A DNA stretch of 64,000 nt from Variovorax ginsengisoli (lineage in GTDB: Bacteria > Pseudomonadota > Gammaproteobacteria > Burkholderiales > Burkholderiaceae_C), in contig NZ_JAUSRO010000005.1 in assembly GCF_030811835.1 (NCBI RefSeq), positions 248,001-312,000 on the forward strand. Reading direction: 5' to 3'. Shown here in pieces: positions 54,353 through 63,067 of the stretch; the stretch's first letter is position 1; each line of letters opens with the position of its first letter. Position numbers and translations under genes: made by a program. Under the pieces are notes generated by a model. The model had not been told where the DNA came from, ran no database searches, and saw only the letters and a program-made list of their open reading frames with translations.

Positions 54353-54898
54353 ATGATCACCTCACGCCAACGCCTCCTCTGGGCCGGTCTCCTGGCCTCC
54401 GCCACCTTCGCTGCCTCGGCCCAGACGCCGCCACCCGCTGCACCCGCCGACGGCGCGCCGAAGACCGAGCAGCGTATGCAGCACAAGAAGCATGACGGCA
54501 AGTGGGCCGAGCGCATGCAGGAGCGCCGGGCCAAGCACCTGGCCGACCTCAAGGCGAAGCTGAATCTGACCGCCGCGCAAGAGCCGGCCTGGACCACCTT
54601 CACCTCGGCCACGCAGCCGCCGGCGCGCCCCGCACCGGGCGCCGACCGTGCAGCTGCACGGGCCGAGTTCGAGAAGATGACCACGCCGCAGCGCATCGAT
54701 CGCATGCAGGCCCGCCAGGCCGAGCGCAGCGCGCATTTCGCGCAACGCGCTGAAGCGACGAAGGCTTTCTACGCCGTGCTCACGCCCGCGCAGCAGAAGA
54801 CCTTCGATGCCGAATCGATGCGCCACGGCCCGCAGGGCGGCCCCGAGGGCCACCATGGCCCCCGCGGCGAACGCGCGCCGGCCCCTGCCAAGAGCTGA
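54353..54898 (+). CDS. Spy/CpxP-like LTXXQ-motif periplasmic protein
   Basis: The 181-residue protein has a signal peptide ([17 protein letters not shown]), then a Pro/Ala linker and a helical, Arg/Gln/Glu-rich body with two LTxxQ motifs: [12 protein letters not shown] and [11 protein letters not shown]. Spy-type members are periplasmic chaperones induced by envelope stress. The tail is Gly/His/Pro-rich ([17 protein letters not shown]) and may bind metal. AAAGGAAG precedes the start. Two hairpins follow. Confidence 0.85.
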   Translation: MITSRQRLLWAGLLASATFAASAQTPPPAAPADGAPKTEQRMQHKKHDGKWAERMQERRAKHLADLKAKLNLTAAQEPAWTTFTSATQPPARPAPGADRAAARAEFEKMTTPQRIDRMQARQAERSAHFAQRAEATKAFYAVLTPAQQKTFDAESMRHGPQGGPEGHHGPRGERAPAPAKS

Positions 54899-54900
54899 CA

Positions 54901-54927
54901 CCGAAGGGGCGCCCTGCGCCCTTTCGG
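54901..54927 (+). terminator. Hairpin after the LTXXQ gene
   Basis: CCGAAGGGGCGC and GCGCCCTTTCGG pair with one mismatch around a 3-base loop. There is no T run, so this may be a stabilising 3' hairpin that works with the stronger terminator just downstream. Confidence 0.5.
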
Positions 54928-54943
54928 CAGCCGCAGTCCTCTG

Positions 54944-54975
54944 AGCCCGCACCGTGCGAACGGTGCGGGCTTTTT
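54944..54975 (+). terminator. Rho-independent terminator
   Basis: AGCCCGCACCG (54944-54954) pairs perfectly with CGGTGCGGGCT (54961-54971) around TGCGAA and runs into a TTTTT stretch. It is the clearest intrinsic terminator in the window and ends the LTXXQ transcript. Confidence 0.9.
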
Positions 54976-55077
54976 CGCGCATCTGCGGCGTCTTTGGGGG
55001 TCCTGCCCGTGCCGAAGAAGGTGGTGCGTCCTACAGCGCCTCGGAGGTGGTCGATCTACAAACGAGAAAACCGTTTG

Positions 55078-55848
55078 AATGCCGCTTCTGTGACCGCAAC
55101 GCCCACCTCTCTCAAAGTCATGACCGTGAACACCCACAAGGGGTTCACGGTATTCAACCGCAAGTTCATCCTTCCCGAATTGCGCGAGGCGGTTCGCACG
55201 GTCGGCGCCGACGTGGTGTTCCTGCAGGAGGTGCAAGGCACGCACGACCGTCATGCGCGCAAGCACAGCAACTGGCCCGAGGCGCCGCATTACGAATTCC
55301 TCGCCGACACCATGTGGCCGCAGTTCGCCTACGGCCGCAACGCGGTGTATCCCAAGGGCCATCATGGCAACGCAGTGCTTTCCAAGTTTCCGATTGCGAG
55401 CTTCACCAACCACGACGTGTCCATTGCCGGCCCCGAGAAGCGCGGCCTGCTGCATTGCGCGTTGCGCGTGCCGGGCCGGGTCGGCGAGGTGCACGTGATC
55501 TGCGCCCACCTCGGCCTGGCCGAGAACCACCGCCAGCAGCAGCTCGAACTGCTCTGCCACATCGTGCGCGACGAAGTCCCGCCCGACGCACCGCTCGTGG
55601 TGGCCGGGGACTTCAATGACTGGCGCGGCCGTGCCCATGAGGTGCTTGCCAAAGGCGCGGCGCTGCGCGAAGTGTTCGTGCATGCGAATGGCGCTGCAGC
55701 CAAGACTTTCCCCTCGCGTTTTCCGGTGCTCGCGCTGGACCGCATCTACGTGCGCAACGCGGGTGTCCATGCGCCGGTGGTGCTGCCACGCAAACCCTGG
55801 TCGCACCTGTCCGACCACGCGCCCCTGGTGGCGGAGATACAGATATGA
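55078..55848 (+). CDS. Endonuclease/exonuclease/phosphatase family protein (YbhP-like)
   Basis: The 256-residue protein has the EEP fold: [12 protein letters not shown] with the metal-site Asn, [12 protein letters not shown] (Glu), [12 protein letters not shown] (Asp-x-Asn) and the terminal [12 protein letters not shown] (Asp-His). It is followed, with a 4-base overlap, by clsB and then a YbhN-type protein, the same order as E. coli ybhP-clsB-ybhN. The start is uncertain: TTG 55078 lies close to the conserved fold, while in-frame GTG 55009 and TTG 54994 would add an unconserved basic tail. Confidence 0.84.
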   Translation, partial: NAASVTATPTSLKVMTVNTHKGFTVFNRKFILPELREAVRTVGADVVFLQEVQGTHDRHARKHSNWPEAPHYEFLADTMWPQFAYGRNAVYPKGHHGNAVLSKFPIASFTNHDVSIAGPEKRGLLHCALRVPGRVGEVHVICAHLGLAENHRQQQLELLCHIVRDEVPPDAPLVVAGDFNDWRGRAHEVLAKGAALREVFVHANGAAAKTFPSRFPVLALDRIYVRNAGVHAPVVLPRKPWSHLSDHAPLVAEIQI

Positions 55849-57098
55849 ACCGATGGCTCAGTGGCAACGGCATCGAACTGCTGGAGAACGGCGAGGACTA
55901 CTTTCCGCGCGTGTTCCAGGCCATTCGCGATGCGCAGCGCGAAGTGATCATCGAGACCTTCATCCTGTTCGAGGACAAGGTCGGCAAGGAACTGCACGAG
56001 GCCATGCGTTCGGCCGCACTGCGGGGCGTGAAGGTCGACCTGATGATCGACGGCTTCGGTTCGCCCGACCTCTCGCCCGAGTTCATCGGCGGGCTCACTT
56101 CGGCCGGCGTCAAGGTGCGCGTGTTCGATCCCGGCCAGCGCTATTTCGGCCAGCGGCTGAACATCTTCCGGCGCATGCACCGCAAGATCGTGGTGGTCGA
56201 TGCGCAGCGCGCCTTCGTCGGCGGCATCAACTATTCGGCCGACCACCTGGCGGATTTCGGCCCGATGGGCAAGCAGGACTATGCGGTGGAGCTCGAAGGG
56301 CCGATCGTCGGAGAGATCCACCGTTTCGTGCTGCGCGCGATCGCCGTCGGTGGCAAGGGCCCGGGCTGGTTCCGGCGTCGCCTGAAGGCGGCGGAGGTGG
56401 CGGCCGATGAAGTGCCGGCGAACCCCCGCAGGCTGCCCTCTTCGGGCGAGGCGGACATCCAGCTGGTGACGCGCGACAACCGCCGCCATACCAACGACAT
56501 CGAACGCCAGTACCGCGCGGCCATCCGCGTGGCACGCCATCGCGTGGTGATTGCCAACGCCTATTTCTTTCCGGGCTACCGGCTGATCAAGGAGATGCGC
56601 CGCGCCGCGCGCCGTGGTGTCGATGTGCGCCTCATCCTGCAGGGCGAGCCCGACATGCCGATCGTCAAGACCGCGGCGAGCATGCTGTACCACCACCTGA
56701 TCCATGCGGGCGTGAAGATCTACGAGTACTGCGAGCGTCCACTGCATGGCAAGGTCGCACTGATGGACGACCAGTGGAGCACGGTGGGGTCGAGCAACCT
56801 CGATCCGCTGAGCCTGTCGCTGAACCTGGAGGCGAATGTGGTCGTGAGAGACCGCACCTTCAACCACACCCTGTCGGAGCGCCTGAACCATCTCATGCGG
56901 CACAGCTGCAAGCAGATCGAAGTCGACCAGCTCACCGAGTGGAGCGGCTGGCGGCTGGTGCGCAGCTTCTTCATCTTCCACCTGCTGCGCTGGTACCCGT
57001 CGTGGGTGGGCTGGTTGCCGCGCCATGCGCCCAAGCTCACGCCGCTGGAGGCGCCCGAGCCGCGCAGCGGCGGCGCGACGCAGACCGACGCGGCATGA
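55845..57098 (+). CDS. clsB: Cardiolipin synthase B
   Basis: This 417-residue phospholipase-D-fold enzyme has two HKD motifs: [18 protein letters not shown] near residue 110 and [20 protein letters not shown] near residue 302. It opens with [21 protein letters not shown] and lacks the N-terminal membrane segments of ClsA, as ClsB does. It makes cardiolipin or related phospholipids at the inner membrane. It overlaps the EEP gene by ATGA. Confidence 0.91.
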   Translation: MNRWLSGNGIELLENGEDYFPRVFQAIRDAQREVIIETFILFEDKVGKELHEAMRSAALRGVKVDLMIDGFGSPDLSPEFIGGLTSAGVKVRVFDPGQRYFGQRLNIFRRMHRKIVVVDAQRAFVGGINYSADHLADFGPMGKQDYAVELEGPIVGEIHRFVLRAIAVGGKGPGWFRRRLKAAEVAADEVPANPRRLPSSGEADIQLVTRDNRRHTNDIERQYRAAIRVARHRVVIANAYFFPGYRLIKEMRRAARRGVDVRLILQGEPDMPIVKTAASMLYHHLIHAGVKIYEYCERPLHGKVALMDDQWSTVGSSNLDPLSLSLNLEANVVVRDRTFNHTLSERLNHLMRHSCKQIEVDQLTEWSGWRLVRSFFIFHLLRWYPSWVGWLPRHAPKLTPLEAPEPRSGGATQTDAA

Positions 57099-57129
57099 GC
57101 ACAATGGTGCAGAGCGCCAGGGCCTTGCG

Positions 57130-58125
57130 ATGACCATCGCCGCCACCGTCAGGCGATGGCGGCAGCAGCCATGGTGGCCGTGGGCGCAGCGTCTGGTCAT
57201 CGGGGGCTTCTTCGTCTTCGTCGCGAGCCTGCTGGTGATCCAGGCGCGGACGATCGAATGGGGCGAGGTGTTCAGTGCCATGCGCGGCTATCCCATGCCG
57301 GTGCTCGCGCTGGCCGCTGCATTGGCCGCAGCCAGTCATGTGATCTACAGCGGCTTCGACCTCATTGGCCGCCACTACACGGGTCACCGGCTCAAGGCGC
57401 CCACGGTGATGGGCATCACCTTCGTGAGCTACGCCTTCAACCTCAACCTGGGCACGGTCGTCGGCGCAGTGGCCATGCGGGTGCGGCTGTATTCGCGGCT
57501 CGGCCTCGACGCCGCGATGATCACGCGCATCGTCGGCATCAGCATGCTCACCAACTGGCTGGGCTATTTCCTGCTCGCCGGCCTGGCCTTCGCGTGGTGG
57601 CCGCTGGCGCTGCCGCCCGACTGGCACGTGGGCATCGGCGTGCTGCGCGCAGTGGGCATCGCGCTCGTTGGCGTGGCACTGGCTTACCTCGGGCTGTGCG
57701 CCATGTCCGTGCGCCGCGAATGGTCGGTGCGCGGCCACCAGATCGCCCTGCCGAGTCTGCGTGTGGCACTCGTCCAGCTCGCGCTGTCGTGTGCCAACTG
57801 GGCCATGATGGGAGCGACCATGTTCGTGCTGCTGCAAGGCAAGGTCGCTTATCCGATGGTGCTGGGCGTGCTGCTGATCGGCGCCGTGGCCGGGCTGCTG
57901 TCGCGCGTGCCTGCCGGGCTCGGGGTGCTGGAAGCCGTGTTCGTGGCGCTGCTGGGCGCCCGGCTGCCCGACACCGCGCTGATCGCGGCCGTGCTGCTGT
58001 ACCGCGCCGTCTACTACTGGCTGCCCTTGGTGGTCGCCGCGCTGCTTTACCTGGCGATGGAAGCGGGCGCCCGCAAGCTGGCAGTGACCGACGCAGCGCC
58101 CTCTTCGCAGTCCTCGCGGGTCTGA
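57130..58125 (+). CDS. YbhN-type (LPG synthase transmembrane domain family) membrane protein
   Basis: The 331-residue protein has about eight membrane segments and conserved parts of the UPF0104/YbhN family: GFDLIGRHYTGHRL, FVSYAFNLNLGTVVGAVAMRVRLYSRLG and LLSRVPAGLGVLEAVFVALLG. The family resembles the flippase domain of MprF, and YbhN-like proteins have been linked to lipid movement. It lies 31 bases after clsB in the conserved ybhP-clsB-ybhN order. Confidence 0.88.
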   Translation: MTIAATVRRWRQQPWWPWAQRLVIGGFFVFVASLLVIQARTIEWGEVFSAMRGYPMPVLALAAALAAASHVIYSGFDLIGRHYTGHRLKAPTVMGITFVSYAFNLNLGTVVGAVAMRVRLYSRLGLDAAMITRIVGISMLTNWLGYFLLAGLAFAWWPLALPPDWHVGIGVLRAVGIALVGVALAYLGLCAMSVRREWSVRGHQIALPSLRVALVQLALSCANWAMMGATMFVLLQGKVAYPMVLGVLLIGAVAGLLSRVPAGLGVLEAVFVALLGARLPDTALIAAVLLYRAVYYWLPLVVAALLYLAMEAGARKLAVTDAAPSSQSSRV

Positions 58126-58160
58126 ACGCCACGAAGCCGGTCATGCGCCGTAGGCCAGTT

Positions 58161-58190
58161 TTACGGCTACATTCGGCCAGAAACAGACTT
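58161..58190. repeat. Short dispersed repeat, copy 1
   Basis: TACGGCTAC followed by TTCGGCCAGAAACAGACTT. The core CGGCCAGAAGCGGAC (with variants) recurs at 59191, 59735 and 60703, each time next to one of the small genes in this block. Confidence 0.65.
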
Positions 58191-58233
58191 GGGCAGAGTT
58201 CTTCATCCGCCCAAAGCACAGCGAGCACATCGC

Positions 58234-59025
58234 ATGACGACCCTTCGTATCGCCCTTGCCAATATCGAGATTCCATCGAGTCCTGAGGATTCGGTTGAGC
58301 GCGTCCTGCGTGCGCTGCCCGAAGCAGCCCGTGCAGGCGCGCGGTTGATCTGCTTTCCGGAAGCATATGTTCCCGGTTATCCGTGGGCCGAGAGGCGGCC
58401 GGATCTGGTCAGTCCGGGGTTTCTGCAAGACGCCCATGCCACCATCGCGCAGGCGGCATCCAGGAACAATGTGGGCGTGATCCTTGGGACCGAGCGCTAC
58501 GTTGCGGACAAGCCGCGGCTCACCGCACTTGTCATCCAGCCTGACGGAGAGGTCGCCGGTTTTCAGGACAAGGTGCAGCTTGATCCCAGCGAGGAGGTGC
58601 GCTACGAGGCGGGCAGCGAGCGTCATGTATTCGAATTGGATGGGGTGCGCTTCGGGGTAGTGATCTGCCATGAGGGCTTCCGTTACCCAGAGACCGTTCG
58701 TTGGGCGGCTCTGCGCGGCGCGCAACTGGTATTCCATCCGTTCTACGATGAAGCCGTTCCCGGCGCGTTTCAGCCCACCGAATTCGCAGATCCGCGCAAC
58801 ACCTTCCACGAGAAGACGTTCCTTTGCCGGGCTGCTGAAAACAACGTTTTTTTCGCCGCTGCGAATTGCGCGAGTCCTGGGTCGCCCACGACATCGGCCG
58901 TGATAGGACCGGACGGCTCGCTGCTCTGCTATCAGCCCTATGGGCAAGCCGGCTTGCTCGTGTGCGACATCCACGCCGCGGAAGCCACAGGTGTGCTCGC
59001 CCGCAGGCTCAGGACGAAGTCCTAG
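58234..59025 (+). CDS. Carbon-nitrogen hydrolase (nitrilase superfamily)
   Basis: The 263-residue protein has the Glu-Lys-Cys triad of nitrilases: FPEAYVPGYPW near residue 42, FQDKVQLDPSEE near residue 111 and VVICHEGFRYPE near residue 145. A second conserved Glu is in LDPSEEVRYEAG. It is a typical single-domain amidase-type member; the true substrate is unknown. It is the first gene in a lower-GC block of small unrelated enzymes. The ribosome-binding site is weak. Confidence 0.88.
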   Translation: MTTLRIALANIEIPSSPEDSVERVLRALPEAARAGARLICFPEAYVPGYPWAERRPDLVSPGFLQDAHATIAQAASRNNVGVILGTERYVADKPRLTALVIQPDGEVAGFQDKVQLDPSEEVRYEAGSERHVFELDGVRFGVVICHEGFRYPETVRWAALRGAQLVFHPFYDEAVPGAFQPTEFADPRNTFHEKTFLCRAAENNVFFAAANCASPGSPTTSAVIGPDGSLLCYQPYGQAGLLVCDIHAAEATGVLARRLRTKS

Positions 59026-59190
59026 AGCCCGAAGATCTCGCGCAACAGGCGAGTGAAATCCGAAGCCTTGCGCCATGACACAACCATCCAGTTTGTGTTC
59101 TTTCGACTCATCAACGTGGCGGGCGAGCCGCTGACCGCGAGTGGTTGGCGCGAACTTCAGTCGATTGTTTTGAGCCAAAGCTTCGACCAC

Positions 59191-59220
59191 CGGTTGGCTA
59201 CCGCCGGCCAGAAGCGGACG
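59191..59220. repeat. Short dispersed repeat, copy 2
   Basis: GGTTGGCTACCG followed by CCGGCCAGAAGCGGACG. This is the best-preserved core of the four and sits 29 bases before the GNAT gene. The rest of the 223-base gap after the nitrilase gene holds nothing I recognise. Confidence 0.68.
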
Positions 59221-59248
59221 GAAATATTCAGACGCGAGGAACGACGAA

Positions 59249-59734
59249 GTGGTCCAAATACGCAAAGCAGTCGCCGAGGATGGGGATGGTCTGTGGGCCA
59301 TCATGGAGCCAATCATTCGCGCGGGGGACACGTATGATTTTCCTCGGCAGACGAGTCGTGACGACGCGCTCCGCGCTTGGCTTGCACCGGCTAACACATG
59401 CTTCGTGGCGCAAGATGGCGAACAACTCGTTGGGACGTATGTGTTGCATCCGAACCGAAAAGGCGGCGGTGCGCATGTCTCGAACTGCGGATACATGACT
59501 GCTCATGATCGCTACGGCCAGGGGATCGGAAACGCAATGTGCGCCCACTCCCTCATCCAAGCGCGCGCGGCGGGATACCGCGCAATGCAGTTCAACTTTG
59601 TCCTTGCAAGCAATAAAAGGGCGGTCGAACTCTGGAAGCGGATGGGCTTTCAGATCGTTGGGAGAATTCCAGATGCCTTTCTTCTTCCCGAGCAGCGGTA
59701 CACGGACGCATTTGTTATGTATCAACGACTCTGA
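59249..59734 (+). CDS. GNAT family N-acetyltransferase
   Basis: The 161-residue protein starts at GTG 59249. It has the acetyl-CoA loop MTAHDRYGQGIGNAMCAHS and the ending SNKRAVELWKRMGFQIVGRIPDAF. It is related to the protein at 3888-4391, sharing AGDTY, GTYxxxPN, NCGY, GYxAMQFN and the last helix, but comes from a lower-GC context. The substrate is unknown. Confidence 0.85.
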   Translation: MVQIRKAVAEDGDGLWAIMEPIIRAGDTYDFPRQTSRDDALRAWLAPANTCFVAQDGEQLVGTYVLHPNRKGGGAHVSNCGYMTAHDRYGQGIGNAMCAHSLIQARAAGYRAMQFNFVLASNKRAVELWKRMGFQIVGRIPDAFLLPEQRYTDAFVMYQRL

Positions 59735-59765
59735 GTTCAGAGCTGCCTCCGGCCAGAAGCAGACT
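59735..59765. repeat. Short dispersed repeat, copy 3
   Basis: GAGCTGCC followed by TCCGGCCAGAAGCAGACTT, starting at the stop of the GNAT gene. It shares the CGGCCAGAAGC core with copies 1 and 2. Confidence 0.62.
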
Positions 59766-59874
59766 TTGCCCTCGGGCTCCTCGATGGACTCGCGAGGGCG
59801 CCACGAAGACGCCACCCAACCTGCAGGAGATTGGCGATGAGCATTCGGAACGTGCAGTTCCGGGGATTGACCAT

Positions 59875-60759
59875 GTGGTGATCCGCACTGCCGATGCGGC
59901 GTCGCTTCATGAACTGTTCAGCAATCATCTTGGCCTTCCAGTGACTTGGCCGCTGGCGCGCGCAACGTTCGCGACTTTTGGCTGGATAGGGCTTGGCAAC
60001 ACCAACCTTGAAATCTGGGCCGCGACCGACAACTCCGATTTGCCAGCAGATTGTCCTTTCCCTCTCATCCACCAGATCGCCCTCGCGCCTGCTGAACTCC
60101 AGGAAACCCTGGCTCGCTTCAGCGCCATGGGACTCAGTTGCAAAGCTCCGCGGGCTTATGCGTCAAAGGACGACCGCGGAGAGATGCGAACCAACTTCAC
60201 GAATTCAGTCGTCCAGGACCTCTCCAAGGAATCGTGTTGCGTGTTCGTCTGCGAGTGGGACAGCGATGCATTCATCGTGCCGTGGAGGAAGGGGTTGGGT
60301 ACCCTGGAGCGTAGAAAACAAGAAAGAGACGCTTTGGCCGCCTGCGGTGGAGGCGCTCTTGGTCTTGTCGGCTTGAAAGAAATAGCGATGTCGTGCACCG
60401 ACCTTGTCGGGGCACTCGACGGATGGCAGAAGCTTGCTGAGTCAAGGGCGGGAGGGTCTGTCCTCGCGATCGCAGACGATGTGGAGCTACGGTTGTCGGC
60501 CGGCACGCAAAACTTCTTTCAGTCGCTGACGTTCGCAGTCCGAGACCTCGCCGAAGCGCGGCGCTTCCTCGACAGTCGCGGCCTTTTGGATGGAGATGTG
60601 GCCGATGAGGTGGTGCTTTCACTGCACGTCACTGGCGGACTGCGTTTTCGCTTGGTTGAAGCCGTGACTGAGCACGGGCATGCCGATGTTTCTGCGCAGG
60701 GATTTACGGGCTACAGTTGGCCAGCAGCGGACGCTACCCAAACTCGGAGCGAAGAATGA
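59875..60759 (+). CDS. VOC-like (glyoxalase-fold) protein, N terminus uncertain
   Basis: From GTG 59875 the protein has 294 residues: VIRTADAASLHELFSNHLG, ATFATFGWIGLGNTNLEIWA, then a second VOC-like half with FAVRDLAEARRFLDSRGLL. The family start GIDHVV lies in frame just upstream of this GTG, but no start codon precedes it. An ATG at 59837 is in another frame and soon reaches a stop. A one-base error or true frameshift near 59858-59865 would join the two. Copy 4 of the repeat lies inside its 3' end. Confidence 0.7.
   Translation: MVIRTADAASLHELFSNHLGLPVTWPLARATFATFGWIGLGNTNLEIWAATDNSDLPADCPFPLIHQIALAPAELQETLARFSAMGLSCKAPRAYASKDDRGEMRTNFTNSVVQDLSKESCCVFVCEWDSDAFIVPWRKGLGTLERRKQERDALAACGGGALGLVGLKEIAMSCTDLVGALDGWQKLAESRAGGSVLAIADDVELRLSAGTQNFFQSLTFAVRDLAEARRFLDSRGLLDGDVADEVVLSLHVTGGLRFRLVEAVTEHGHADVSAQGFTGYSWPAADATQTRSEE
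60703..60733. repeat. Short dispersed repeat, copy 4
   Basis: TTTACGGGCTAC followed by TTGGCCAGCAGCGGACG. It lies within the last 20 codons of the VOC-like gene and just before the next gene, so the 3' end of that gene may have been formed by the repeat. Confidence 0.58.
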
Positions 60760-61130
60760 GCTTGTCCATTTTGCTGCGATGCTTTGACATCGAACAGACC
60801 AGAGAATTTTACGAATCGGTACTTTGTTGCGTTGTCGCATCTACAGCTGAGAACACGATCACCGTCACCAAGGGAGGCGCCCATCTCATCTTCACAAGCC
60901 AAGATCTGTGGAGCGCAACGCCCGGTTTTTCTGGAACGATCTACATCACGGTTGCAGACGTAGACCAGTATTTCTCCACCATCGCAAGCAAAGCGTCCGT
61001 CGCATGGCCTTTGCAAACGATGCCCTACGGAGGCAGAGAATTTGCCATCACTGATTGCAACGGCTATCTGCTCGCATTCCAACAAGAAGGAAGTCGCGTT
61101 GTTCGAGCGGCACCCTGCCGCATGGCTTGA
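60756..61130 (+). CDS. VOC family protein
   Basis: This 124-residue single VOC module resembles antibiotic-resistance/glyoxalase small members: ILLRCFDIEQTREFYESVL, GAHLIFTSQDLW, GTIYITVADVDQYFSTI and the last strand REFAITDCNGYLLAFQQE. The Glu and His positions needed for metal are only partly present. Its ATG overlaps the preceding gene's stop (ATGA). GC content is lower than in the flanking chromosome. Confidence 0.8.
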   Translation: MSLSILLRCFDIEQTREFYESVLCCVVASTAENTITVTKGGAHLIFTSQDLWSATPGFSGTIYITVADVDQYFSTIASKASVAWPLQTMPYGGREFAITDCNGYLLAFQQEGSRVVRAAPCRMA

Positions 61131-61143
61131 GGTCGCCAACGGA

Positions 61144-61160
61144 AGCCGCGCTGCGCGGCT
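61144..61160 (+). terminator. Possible weak terminator hairpin
   Basis: AGCCGCG-CTG-CGCGGCT is a perfect 7-bp hairpin followed by CTTTCG, in the 238-base gap after the VOC gene. The T run is poor. The rest of the gap contains no gene I recognise. Confidence 0.4.
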
Positions 61161-61368
61161 CTTTCGTCACTTCGGATGGGGCAGCGAGGTCGACATTGGT
61201 GGCGGCGATTCCCGAATGAAGGAACAGCGACGATGACTGCTTGGGGCTGAGAAGGTGAGAAAACGCGAGCGGCGACGGTTGGTCAGAATCGGACCTTCGC
61301 GAGGTTAGGAAAACTTGCTCGTAAGCTGCCGTTCATTGCAGAATCAGGCTCCAGTTGGAGGCAACGGA

Positions 61369-61815
61369 ATGCATGTTCGTCTAGCGCGTGAGTCGGACCG
61401 GGACGTTGTGTTGAGTTTGTATCGTGAGCTGCGGCCCAACGATCCAGTGCTCCCGTCGGAAAAGGCCTCTGAATTCTGGTCGAAGGTGAATGATGCACCC
61501 GCATCGCAGATCATCGTGGCCGAGTATGAAGGGCTTGTCGGTGCAACGTGCATGCTGGCATTGATTGCGAACATTGCAAGCGAAGGACGACCCATCGGTT
61601 TCATCGAGCATGTGGTGACCGCCCAATCATTTCGACGCAAAGGATTGGGCGAAGCATGTTTACGCTATGCGGTCGAAACAGGTTGGAAGCTCGGCTGTTG
61701 CAAAGTGGTGCTGCTTTCGGGAGTGCAAAGACCAGAAGCCCACGGGGTATACGAAAAAGTCGGTTTCTGTGGTGACGTGGAAAGAGGATTCGTCATCAAA
61801 AGACCGCGACCATGA
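61369..61815 (+). CDS. GNAT family N-acetyltransferase
   Basis: The 148-residue protein has the acetyl-CoA motif VTAQSFRRKGLGEACLRYAV and a final VYEKVGFCGDVERGFVIK. It starts VRLARESDRDVVLSLYREL, typical of this fold. GGAGG lies 6 bases upstream of the ATG at 61369. It has no close relative in the window. The substrate is unknown, and a resistance role is possible but not shown. It ends convergently 14 bases before the MFS gene. Confidence 0.83.
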   Translation: MHVRLARESDRDVVLSLYRELRPNDPVLPSEKASEFWSKVNDAPASQIIVAEYEGLVGATCMLALIANIASEGRPIGFIEHVVTAQSFRRKGLGEACLRYAVETGWKLGCCKVVLLSGVQRPEAHGVYEKVGFCGDVERGFVIKRPRP

Positions 61816-61829
61816 GCCGCTTGAATTCG

Positions 61830-62990
61830 TCACGTCGACGCCGCGCGTGGCGCCCCGCGCCCACAGGCCAGCGCCGCCAGTGCCAGCAGCAGCGCGGCCA
61901 CGCCGTACACCCACAGCGACGACACCACCGGCAGCACCAACCCTGCCACCAGCGGGCCGGTGCCGGCGCCGATGTCGCGCCACACTGAGCGTGCGGCCAG
62001 CGCCTGCACACGGCCGGGGCCCGGATGGCGATGCGCAACGATGGGGGCGAGCAGCGGCAGTTGCAGGGCTCGCAGTACGACGATCGCTGCAGCGCAGCTC
62101 CAGAGCCACCCGGCACCAAACCCGAGCAATGCGACCGCGGTGATCAACGACAGCACGACGAGCAGCCGCTCCGCGCCCCAACGCTGCGCCATGCGGCCCC
62201 CCACCGGGCTCAGCACGATCTCCGCGCCATAGCGCATCGCGAGCAGCACGCCGGCTGCGACGACCGCGCTGCCGGGCAGCAGGTCCTTGCCGAGGAACGA
62301 CAGACCGATGATGAACAGGCCATCGAGCGTGAAGCCCTCGAGAAAGGACCATGTGTCCAGCGCGTTGGGGCGACGCGGATGTGGGCGCGACTGACCCAGC
62401 GCCGGATGCGGCAAGCTTGGCAGCCGGCGCGTGGCGAACAGGCCGCCCAGCGCGACGATGGCCAGCAGGGCAAAGATCGGCCGTGGCCCCGCGGCTTGGG
62501 CGAGCACCGCCCCGGCGGGCAAGGCGAGCACGGGTCCGAGGGCGATGAAGGCGCGCGAGCGCCCCGAACGCAGCGCCGCCCCCCTCGGCTCGGCCGTCGC
62601 GAGCGCCTGCGTGGACAGATTGAGCGCTGCGAAGCACAGGCCCCACACGAGCCGCAGCGGCAACAGTGCCCAGAAGCCCGAGAGCGTGGCGTAGCCGAGC
62701 GCGCAGAAGGCGGCAGCGACCACCGCCAGGGTGCAGGTCGGCCGGTCGCCGTGACGGGCATAGAACCGGGCCACATAGCCATAGCCGGCGATGCGCACCA
62801 GACGATTGGCTGCGAGCAGCATTCCGGCTTCCGCCAGTGTGACGCCGAAGGCCGCGCCATACATCGGCAGCAGGAGGTAGAGCACCGTGTCGCCGGGGAG
62901 CGTGGCGCCCAGTGCGATGGCGGCGTGCCGTGAATCGCGATCGGCGGCCATGATGGATGCAGGAGAGGCTGTGGGCGGCGACGATGACAT
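61830..62990 (-). CDS. MFS transporter
   Basis: The 386-residue protein has about 12 membrane segments: TLPGDTVLYLLLPMYGAAFGV, LPLRLVWGLCFAALNLS with the charged loop RSRAFIALGPVLALPAG, and a second half FTLDGLFIIGLSFLGKDLL. The substrate is unknown. The start is uncertain: ATG 62990 is used, with ATG 62999 and 62951 as alternatives; none has a good ribosome-binding site. It is divergent from the LysR gene, which may regulate it. Confidence 0.82.
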   Translation of the reverse strand: MSSSPPTASPASIMAADRDSRHAAIALGATLPGDTVLYLLLPMYGAAFGVTLAEAGMLLAANRLVRIAGYGYVARFYARHGDRPTCTLAVVAAAFCALGYATLSGFWALLPLRLVWGLCFAALNLSTQALATAEPRGAALRSGRSRAFIALGPVLALPAGAVLAQAAGPRPIFALLAIVALGGLFATRRLPSLPHPALGQSRPHPRRPNALDTWSFLEGFTLDGLFIIGLSFLGKDLLPGSAVVAAGVLLAMRYGAEIVLSPVGGRMAQRWGAERLLVVLSLITAVALLGFGAGWLWSCAAAIVVLRALQLPLLAPIVAHRHPGPGRVQALAARSVWRDIGAGTGPLVAGLVLPVVSSLWVYGVAALLLALAALACGRGAPRAAST

Positions 62991-63067
62991 GGCACGCATG
63001 GTGCGCCGCACCGGCGCCCCTCGACAAACGACATCGATGGGCGGGTACGCGTGCAAAAATCTCACGC

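Noticed and set aside
58126..61815. Classical integron attC sites
   Set aside because: I looked for RYYYAAC and GTTRRRY core pairs around the shared repeats and found no convincing ones. No integrase gene is in the window, so I describe the block only as cassette-like.
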